Shown here one piece after another: positions 58,098 through 64,000 of a stretch of 64,000 nt of DNA. The notes under the pieces are model-generated. The model worked only from the letters and a program-made list of their open reading frames with translations, did not search any database and had not been told where the DNA came from. Each line of letters starts with the position of its first letter. The first letter of the stretch is position 1. The DNA lies in NCBI GenBank assembly GCA_900635465.1, contig LR134135.1, forward strand, positions 372,001-436,000, in the 5' to 3' direction. A program made the position numbers and the translations under genes. This stretch comes from Lelliottia amnigena (GTDB lineage Bacteria; Pseudomonadota; Gammaproteobacteria; Enterobacterales; Enterobacteriaceae).

Positions 58098-59507
58098 ATG
58101 GTAGATCAGGTTAAAGTCGTCGCCGCTGAAGAGGCTTCGTCTGAACAGTCGCTGCGGCGCAATCTCACAAACCGTCATATTCAGCTTATCGCCATCGGCG
58201 GTGCCATTGGCACCGGGCTGTTTATGGGGTCGGGTAAAACCATCAGCCTTGCCGGGCCATCGATCATATTCGTCTATATGATCATCGGTTTTATGCTTTT
58301 CTTCGTGATGCGGGCAATGGGTGAATTGCTGCTCTCGAATCTCGAGTACAAATCGTTTAGCGATTTTGCCTCCGATCTGCTCGGACCGTGGGCGGGCTAT
58401 TTTACCGGCTGGACTTACTGGTTCTGCTGGGTGGTAACCGGAATGGCCGATGTCGTCGCCATTACCGCGTATGCGCAATTTTGGTTCCCCGGATTGTCTG
58501 ACTGGGTCGCGTCGCTGGCGGTGATCGTGCTGTTACTGAGCCTCAACCTTGCGACCGTCAAAATGTTCGGTGAGATGGAGTTCTGGTTTGCGATGATCAA
58601 AATCGTCGCGATCGTCGGCCTGATCGTGGTGGGTCTGGTGATGATACTGACGCACTTCCAGTCACCAACCGGCGTTCAGGCATCGTTTACCCATCTGTGG
58701 AACGACGGCGGCTGGTTCCCGAAAGGCCTGAGCGGATTCTTCGCAGGCTTCCAGATTGCGGTGTTTGCTTTTGTGGGCATCGAACTGGTGGGGACAACGG
58801 CGGCGGAAACCAAAGATCCTGAAAAATCGCTACCGCGCGCCATTAACTCGATTCCGATTCGCATCATTATGTTCTATGTGTTCGCGCTGATCGTGATCAT
58901 GTCCGTGACGCCATGGGGTTCCGTGGTGCCAACAAAGAGCCCGTTCGTCGAGCTGTTCGTACTGGTGGGACTGCCCGCTGCGGCAAGCCTGATTAACTTC
59001 GTGGTGCTGACCTCTGCGGCGTCTTCTGCGAACAGCGGCGTGTTCTCCACCAGCCGTATGCTGTTTGGCCTGGCGCAGGAAGGTGTGGCACCCGGCGCAT
59101 TCGCTAAGCTGTCTAAGCGTGCGGTTCCCGCGAAAGGGCTGACCTTCTCCTGCATCTGCCTGCTGGGCGGTGTGGTGATGCTTTACGTCAATCCGAGCGT
59201 GATCGGCGCGTTTACCATGATCACCACGGTATCCGCGATTCTGTTCATGTTTGTCTGGACGATCATTCTTTGCTCGTACCTTGTGTACCGCAAACAGCGT
59301 CCGCAGCTGCATGCGTCATCCAAATACAAAATGCCGCTCGGCAAACTGATGTGCTGGGTGTGTATGGCGTTCTTTGTCTTTGTGCTGGTATTGCTGACGC
59401 TGGAGGATGATACCCGTCAGGCGCTGATGGTCACGCCGCTGTGGTTCATTGCGCTGGGTCTCGGCTGGCTGTTTATCGGTAAGAAACGTATGGCCGGTAT
59501 GCGCTAA
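58098..59507 (+). CDS. cycA: D-serine/D-alanine/glycine transporter CycA
   Basis: A 469-residue amino acid/proton symporter of the APC superfamily with 12 helices, importing glycine, D-serine, D-alanine and D-cycloserine. The N-terminal helix holds LIAIGGAIGTGLFMGSGKTI, the family's substrate-binding loop. Nearly identical to E. coli CycA (470). GAAAATCACATGGTAGATC marks the start. Two hairpins follow. Confidence 0.97.
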   Translation: MVDQVKVVAAEEASSEQSLRRNLTNRHIQLIAIGGAIGTGLFMGSGKTISLAGPSIIFVYMIIGFMLFFVMRAMGELLLSNLEYKSFSDFASDLLGPWAGYFTGWTYWFCWVVTGMADVVAITAYAQFWFPGLSDWVASLAVIVLLLSLNLATVKMFGEMEFWFAMIKIVAIVGLIVVGLVMILTHFQSPTGVQASFTHLWNDGGWFPKGLSGFFAGFQIAVFAFVGIELVGTTAAETKDPEKSLPRAINSIPIRIIMFYVFALIVIMSVTPWGSVVPTKSPFVELFVLVGLPAAASLINFVVLTSAASSANSGVFSTSRMLFGLAQEGVAPGAFAKLSKRAVPAKGLTFSCICLLGGVVMLYVNPSVIGAFTMITTVSAILFMFVWTIILCSYLVYRKQRPQLHASSKYKMPLGKLMCWVCMAFFVFVLVLLTLEDDTRQALMVTPLWFIALGLGWLFIGKKRMAGMR

Positions 59508-59510
59508 AGA

Positions 59511-59532
59511 AAAAAGGCCACGCGAGGTGGCC
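59511..59532 (-). terminator. Terminator after ytfE
   Basis: On the minus strand: GGCCACCTCGCGTGGCC followed by TTTTTTC, lying between the convergent cycA and ytfE. Confidence 0.8.
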
Positions 59533-59552
59533 TAAAGCAAGGACTTCCAACA

Positions 59553-59576
59553 AGACGCTCTCGGGCGTCTTTTTTA
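59553..59576 (+). terminator. Terminator after cycA
   Basis: AGACGC-TCTCGG-GCGTCT followed by TTTTT on the plus strand; about 46 bp after the cycA stop. Confidence 0.8.
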
Positions 59577-60236
59577 TTCGCCTGCGAGGGCTCGCGGGAA
59601 TAAGACGTTGTTTTCGAGGCTGATGTGTTCCATCAGATCGTCGATCAATTCGTTAATGCCGTTATACATCGCTTTCCAGGTGGTACACGCGTCCGCGGGC
59701 GGCGTCACGTTATCGGTGGTGTGTTTAATCACTTCGAGCAGTTCGCCCGCATCGTCATGCTCACTTTCCATCACGCTGATAGGCCCCATCGCCTGGCTAC
59801 CCATTCCCTGTTTAATCATCGGGAACAGGATTTGCTCTTCTTTCATCATGTGGCTGGAGAGTTCTTCGTGCAGCATGGTCAGGTATTTTGCCAGTCCGCG
59901 CGGGACAGAGGCTTTATCGGCATGCACGCGCTCGACTTTCGTCGCCTGCAAAATCAGCTCCGGCAACTGTTCGCGGTGGCGATCGTGGTAGCGCACGATG
60001 ATGTGATCGATGATTTCGGCAAGCGCGACGGTACGCCAGTCTTTGTCGATGGGCTGCTCGGCCAGTTGCGCCAGTTCAGCTTCAATCGCGTCAACATCCA
60101 GCTCCTTACGCAGAGCCGCGCGTGCCAGCGTTTGTTTACCGCCGCAGCAGTAATCCATGTCGTATTTACGAAACAGCGCAGATGCGCGCGGAATGGAGAG
60201 CGCCAGCTCGCCTAAAGGTTGGTCGCGAAAGGCCAT
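59574..60236 (-). CDS. ytfE: Iron-sulfur cluster repair di-iron protein YtfE (RIC)
   Basis: A 220-residue protein that repairs iron-sulfur clusters after nitrosative and oxidative damage, and reduces nitric oxide at its di-iron site. The ScdA-type N-terminal domain carries DYCCGG (Cys30, Cys31). The hemerythrin-like domain has iron ligands in [43 protein letters not shown] and [11 protein letters not shown]. Length equals E. coli. A near-perfect NsrR operator lies 28 bp upstream of the start. Confidence 0.97.
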   Translation of the reverse strand: MAFRDQPLGELALSIPRASALFRKYDMDYCCGGKQTLARAALRKELDVDAIEAELAQLAEQPIDKDWRTVALAEIIDHIIVRYHDRHREQLPELILQATKVERVHADKASVPRGLAKYLTMLHEELSSHMMKEEQILFPMIKQGMGSQAMGPISVMESEHDDAGELLEVIKHTTDNVTPPADACTTWKAMYNGINELIDDLMEHISLENNVLFPRALAGE

Positions 60237-60263
60237 CAGCAGTTACCTCATCATCAATAATAT

Positions 60264-60286
60264 AAGATGTATATTAAATGCACCTT
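60264..60286. promoter_or_regulatory. ytfE: NsrR operator of ytfE
   Basis: AAGATGTATAT-T-AAATGCACCTT fits the 11-1-11 NsrR consensus (AAGATGCATTT-n-AAATGCATCTT) at most positions. It overlaps the expected ytfE promoter, 28-50 bp upstream of the start codon. nsrR lies at 42314 in the same window. Confidence 0.85.
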
Positions 60287-60325
60287 TAAGTGAAGGCTAT
60301 AACCCTTTAGTGGCAAAGAGTAAAG

Positions 60326-60341
60326 TGTGAGGTGCATCACA
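60326..60341. promoter_or_regulatory. Perfect CRP consensus site between ytfE and the Tsr-like gene
   Basis: TGTGA-GGTGCA-TCACA matches all ten conserved positions of the CRP site. It lies about 90 bp upstream of ytfE and 145 bp upstream of the chemoreceptor start, with a sigma-28 promoter for the latter between. Confidence 0.75.
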
Positions 60342-60418
60342 AATTTATTTTGAAGTATTAAGATGCTGAATGGATTTGAGAAATTCAGAAAGTGTGGGTA
60401 TTAGAGAATTTACAGCGT

Positions 60419-60445
60419 TAAACAACCCAGCGCACCTGCCGATAG
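60419..60445 (+). promoter_or_regulatory. Sigma-28 (FliA) promoter of the Tsr-like chemoreceptor
   Basis: TAAA, 15-bp spacer, GCCGATAG against the consensus TAAA-N15-GCCGATAA: eleven of twelve fixed positions agree. It ends 41 bp before the start codon. Confidence 0.85.
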
Positions 60446-60486
60446 ATACACGTCAGACAATATCCTGCATATAACAAAGGCATACA

Positions 60487-62135
60487 ATGTTTAAGCGTAT
60501 TAAAGTTATCACACTACTTGTTTCGGTGTTGCTGGTGCTGGGTGCCATGCAAATTATCTCTGCAGGCGTATTCATAAATGCGCTGAATAATGACAAAGAC
60601 AATTTCACCGTTTCACAGGTGTCCAGTCAGAACGTTGCAGAGTTACAGATGCATGGATCAGCCTCAACCAGGCGCGCGTAACCCTTAACCGCGGCATGCT
60701 CCGCCTGCAAAGCAGCACAGCGAGCCAGATAAACGGCGGACAGCTCAGCGAACTGGTCGCCACGGCGAAAAATCTGCTGGCGAACGCACAAGGACATTAC
60801 GACAAATACTACGCCTTGCCGGAAACGCCGGGGATGGACGAAAACCTGGGTAAACAACTGGAAGAGCAATATCGCGTCTACTCTTCCACGCTGGCGCAAA
60901 TGAACAGCTTGCTGGCGCAGGGTAATCTGGAAGATATGTTTAAACAGAATGCCGAGTCTAAGCAGCAGGCGATGCAAAAAGTGTATCGCGAATGGCGCGA
61001 GGCGCAGGCTAAGCTGACCAACAGAGGGATTGCGGATAACGAAAAGGACTATCAGCGCATCCTGTGGATCCTCTCTGCGATTATGATTGTGGTGGTGGGC
61101 GTGATTATCACCAGTTGGATTGCAATGCGTCGCGTGCTGCTCAAGCCGCTGGACGAGGTCATTAGCCATATCCGCGCGATTGCTGCAGGCGATCTGACGC
61201 AGCCAATCGAAGCCCACGGCAAAAACGAAATGGCCGTGCTGGGGCGCAACGTGCAGGAAATGCAAACCGCGCTGGCGAATACCGTCGGTGTCGTGCGTGA
61301 AGGCGCAGACACTATCTTTACGGGCGCAGGTGAAATTTCTGCAGGCAGCAACGATCTCTCTTCCCGTACCGAGCAGCAGGCCGCTTCTCTGGAAGAAACC
61401 GCAGCCAGCATGGAACAGCTGACCGCCACCGTGAAACAAAATGCGGACAACGCCCGTCAGGCGTCACGTCTGGCGAAAGACGCGTCCACCACCGCCAAAA
61501 AAGGCGGCAATGTGGTAGAAGGCGTGGTGCGTACGATGGATGAGATCGCCACCAGCTCCAGCAAAATTGCGCAGATCACGAACGTGATCGACGGTATCGC
61601 TTTCCAGACCAATATCCTGGCGCTCAACGCGGCGGTAGAAGCCGCACGCGCAGGCGAGCAGGGACGTGGTTTTGCGGTGGTTGCCGGTGAAGTCCGCACC
61701 CTGGCGCAGCGCAGCGCCCAGGCAGCGAAAGAGATCAAAGCGCTGATCGATGATTCCGGCGAGCGCGTCAGCGCAGGTTCCCAGCTGGTTAACGAAGCGG
61801 GCAGCACGATGGCAGAAATTGTCAGTGCCGTCACGCGCGTGACTGACATTATGGGCGAAATCGCTTCCGCCTCTGATGAGCAAAGCCGTGGTATCGACCA
61901 GGTTGGTCTGGCGGTAGCGGAAATGGATCGCGTGACGCAGCAGAACTCCTCATTGGTTGAAGAGTCAGCGGCAGCGGCCGCGGCGCTGGAAGATCAGGCT
62001 GCACGTCTGAACGAAGCGGTTGCGGTGTTTAAAATCAACCGTAGTCGGGCTGTGAAAGCCGCGCCGGTCAAAACCTTCGCAGCGAAGGTCAAGCCGACGG
62101 CAACGGTTTCTGACGGTAACTGGGAAACGTTCTAA
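60487..62135 (+). pseudogene. Tsr-like methyl-accepting chemotaxis protein, frameshifted
   Basis: A classical serine-receptor-like chemoreceptor. The ATG at 60487 opens MFKRIKVITLLVSVLLVLGAMQIISAG (first membrane helix). At about 60645 one A is missing: expected [20 protein letters not shown] becomes [11 protein letters not shown] and stops at 60681. The second frame runs on intact: four-helix ligand domain ([10 protein letters not shown] region), second membrane helix (about 61065-61125), HAMP, methylation helices ([21 protein letters not shown]), the signalling tip [34 protein letters not shown] and the CheR-binding tail NWETF. Adding one base gives 549 residues, normal for Tsr. A sigma-28 promoter precedes it. 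Confidence 0.88.
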
Positions 62136-62141
62136 TAAGTT

Positions 62142-62172
62142 GCCCGGCGGCACACCGCCTGCCGGGCATTAT
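62142..62172. terminator. Hairpin between the Tsr-like gene and ytfF
   Basis: GCCCGGC-GGCACACCGCCT-GCCGGGC followed by ATTATTC. It is also of REP-like composition. It separates two convergent genes and may end either. Confidence 0.6.
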
Positions 62173-63138
62173 TCAACTCAGCGAAACCGGAACGACCGTG
62201 GTTTTTTCCGGTTTTGCTTTTACCGCGATCACCACGCCAATCACCAATAGCGCAATCCCGCAGGTGGTTAACAGCGGCGGCACGCTCTCACGCATCAGGA
62301 ACGTATAAAGCAAACCGGCGAGCGTTTCGAACACAATCAGCGGCCCCAAAATCACCGTCGGCAATTTCTGGCTGGCAATATTCCAGCACAGCGCACCCAC
62401 CCACGAGCACAGCACGGCGATGGCGATCATCAACCCCACAAACACCCACGGCCTCGGCCCAAACGGCAGGGCAAACTCCGGCTGCTGAAGCCCTAACCAT
62501 CCGCATGCGGCGAGGTAGCCCACCAGTGAGACGGGCAGCGTCACCAGCGCTTGCGCAGTCGCCCACATCATCGGGTGTTTATCTGGGTTTTCCCTCAGCC
62601 ATTGGGCATTACGCAGGGCATACCACGCCCAACACACCACAGAAATCATTGCCAGCACAATGCCTGAGCCATAGCGCCATCCGCTCATATCGGCCAGTCC
62701 ATGACGCAGTTCCGCAATATTCACGCACGCCAGTCCGGCCGCAATGCAGACCAGCGCGGGCAGCATTTTTGACCACGCCAGCTTGCCGTCACGATGGCTA
62801 TACAGAAGGTTGGCGAACACCGGGATTACCACGGGTAACGTGCCGATAATCATGGTCGATACTGGCGCGCCGGTGCGCTGAATGGCGCTTGCCAGGCAAA
62901 CGTAATAAATCAGATTCCCCATCATGGTCAGCGCCAGCGCGGTCATCCAGTCTTGACGGCGTAGCTGACGTAAACGCGCACGGCCCAGCCAGGCCAGCGG
63001 CAGAGCGATCAAGCCCAACGCAAGATAACGTCCCATCGACTGCAAAACCGCCGGGTATTCCGGCACAATCAGCGGGCCGACAAAAATCAGTCCCCACATC
63101 AAACCTGCAAGCAGGGCATACAGCACGCCGCTAATCAT
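62173..63138 (-). CDS. ytfF: DMT-superfamily inner-membrane transporter YtfF
   Basis: A 321-residue protein with about ten helices in two EamA repeats, the same length as E. coli YtfF and closely similar (MISGVLYALLAGLMWGLIFVGPLIVPEYPA). The substrate is unknown. The start at 63138 is used because GGAGGG lies 5 bp before it; five extra residues upstream are not conserved. An AraC-type regulator lies upstream on the same strand. Confidence 0.92.
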   Translation of the reverse strand: MISGVLYALLAGLMWGLIFVGPLIVPEYPAVLQSMGRYLALGLIALPLAWLGRARLRQLRRQDWMTALALTMMGNLIYYVCLASAIQRTGAPVSTMIIGTLPVVIPVFANLLYSHRDGKLAWSKMLPALVCIAAGLACVNIAELRHGLADMSGWRYGSGIVLAMISVVCWAWYALRNAQWLRENPDKHPMMWATAQALVTLPVSLVGYLAACGWLGLQQPEFALPFGPRPWVFVGLMIAIAVLCSWVGALCWNIASQKLPTVILGPLIVFETLAGLLYTFLMRESVPPLLTTCGIALLVIGVVIAVKAKPEKTTVVPVSLS

Positions 63139-63213
63139 TTTTCCCTCCACCACCTGTAAACCTGCGTGAAGTGTAGGAAGACCAGCGCCTGGCGTATTGT
63201 ATGAGATTGCGCA

Positions 63214-64000
63214 TTAGCGCTGAGCGACCTGCTTTTGATAGCGCACGGGCGTAATACCGTAGCGATGCGTAAACGCGCGGGTGAGATGCGATTGATCGGT
63301 GAGTCCGGTCGCAGCCGCCACGTGTGCCGCGGGCATGCCGTGGGTGAGAAACGCTTTGGCGCGCCACAGACGAATCGCCATCAGCATTTGATGCGGCGTA
63401 ACGTGAAAGTGCGCCTTAAACTGACGCTGGAAATGATAAGGGCTCAGCGACACCACGCGTGCCAGCTCGTCGAGCGTAACCGGATGCATATAATTGTCGT
63501 GCAGATAGTCACGCGCCTGCTCAAAGCGGTGCGCGCCTTCCTGCACCATTGGCGCATGGTGAGCCAGCGGCGTAAAGGTGTCGATCAGATCCAGCAGCAA
63601 CCCTTTTTGCGCCAGCGGATCGTCCGTATGCCACAGGCCATAAATCAGCTGGCAGATTTGCTGTGAGCGTTGCGGATCGTGGCGCGTCACGTCGCTGAAC
63701 CACCAGTGGCGAATACCGGTCACCTCCTCCAGTAAATCAGGCTCGAGATAAACCATACGATAGCGCCAGCCCTCGTCCGTAGCGGATTCACCGGTATGCA
63801 GCTCATCTGGATTCATGGTGACGACGGAATGGACAGGGGCGATGTATTGCGTGCCGCGATAGCGAAAGCGCTCAGCACCGGCTTCAATCGCGCCGATTCC
63901 GAAGGCTTCGTGCGTGTGAGGCTCAAAGGCGTAGCGAGAGATATGGGCGTGATACAGCTCGATGCCTGGCACCTGCGCCAGATGGCGAAAACGCGCGCTG
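63214..64000 (-). CDS. AraC-family transcriptional regulator, 5' end outside window
   Basis: About 262 residues are visible. The frame is open to the right edge: after a GTG at 63972 it continues as LAQVPGIELYHAHISRYAF upstream with no stop, so the true start probably lies beyond the window. The N-terminal cupin part (PHTHEAFGIGAIEAGAERFRYRG) is followed by the AraC helix-turn-helix pair in the last ~100 residues (LDELARVVSLSPYHFQRQFKAHF and VAAATGLTDQSHLTRAFTHRYGITPVRYQK). It is 75 bp upstream of ytfF on the same strand and may control it (inference). Resembles the regulator at the left edge in domain order. Confidence 0.82.
   Translation of the reverse strand, partial: SARFRHLAQVPGIELYHAHISRYAFEPHTHEAFGIGAIEAGAERFRYRGTQYIAPVHSVVTMNPDELHTGESATDEGWRYRMVYLEPDLLEEVTGIRHWWFSDVTRHDPQRSQQICQLIYGLWHTDDPLAQKGLLLDLIDTFTPLAHHAPMVQEGAHRFEQARDYLHDNYMHPVTLDELARVVSLSPYHFQRQFKAHFHVTPHQMLMAIRLWRAKAFLTHGMPAAHVAAATGLTDQSHLTRAFTHRYGITPVRYQKQVAQR

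Overview
The window is chromosomal DNA of an Enterobacteriaceae member close to Enterobacter, Lelliottia and Citrobacter. Most proteins align end to end with the Escherichia coli proteins I remember, and gene order follows the E. coli 93-96 minute segment: yjdC-dsbD-cutA-dcuA-aspA, fxsA, yjeH, groSL, yjeI, epmB-efp-ecnAB, sugE-blc-ampC-frdDCBA, epmA, mscM-psd-rsgA, orn, three tRNA-Gly genes, queG, nnr-tsaE-amiB-mutL-miaA-hfq-hflXKC, yjeT, purA, nsrR-rnr-rlmB, aidB, yjfN/bsmA/yjfP/yjfY, rpsF-priB-rpsR-rplI, ytfB, fklB, cycA, ytfE, ytfF. ERIC and REP elements of enterobacterial type support the assignment. The species cannot be fixed from the sequence alone.

Layout. 1-2023 holds an AraC regulator (cut by the left edge), a LysE-type exporter and yjdC. 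2071-7835 is thiol/disulfide transfer (DsbD), CutA and anaerobic C4-dicarboxylate use (DcuA, AspA), then FxsA. 7868-13632 carries the exporter YjeH, the GroESL chaperonin and elongation factor P with its modifier EpmB; the second modifier, EpmA, is at 20701. 13689-17038 holds entericidins, an EcnR-like regulator, the guanidinium exporter SugE behind a guanidine-II riboswitch, the lipocalin Blc and an ampC without ampR. 17099-20392 is fumarate reductase. 22063-36764 runs from the mechanosensitive channel MscM to Hfq, with three tRNA-Gly genes next to a DnaA-box cluster that matches datA. 36840-46077 holds HflXKC, PurA, NsrR, RNase R and RlmB. 46167-64000 mixes conserved genes (aidB, the ribosomal operon, fklB, cycA, ytfE, ytfF) with lineage-specific ones: an MFS transporter, two chemoreceptors, a DMT exporter and an AraC regulator cut by the right edge.

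Functional links. NsrR (42314) very probably represses ytfE (59574), which has a near-perfect 11-1-11 NsrR operator. Both chemoreceptor genes have good sigma-28 promoters. EpmA, EpmB and EF-P form one modification pathway. DcuA, AspA and FrdABCD together support aspartate/fumarate respiration.

Main caution. Five genes (efp, mscM, hflX, a DMT exporter, a Tsr-like chemoreceptor) are each broken by exactly one inserted or missing base. In efp and hflX, undoing it restores exactly the E. coli length. No other damage is visible. Five such events in 64 kb, including hits in genes rarely lost, look more like sequencing or assembly error than gene decay.

I see no CRISPR array, prophage, integron or transposase, and no obviously new multi-gene system. 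The most unusual structures are a four-copy tandem array of a terminator plus REP unit after epmA, a perfect palindrome beside a sigma-28 promoter, and the regulatory sites listed in the findings.
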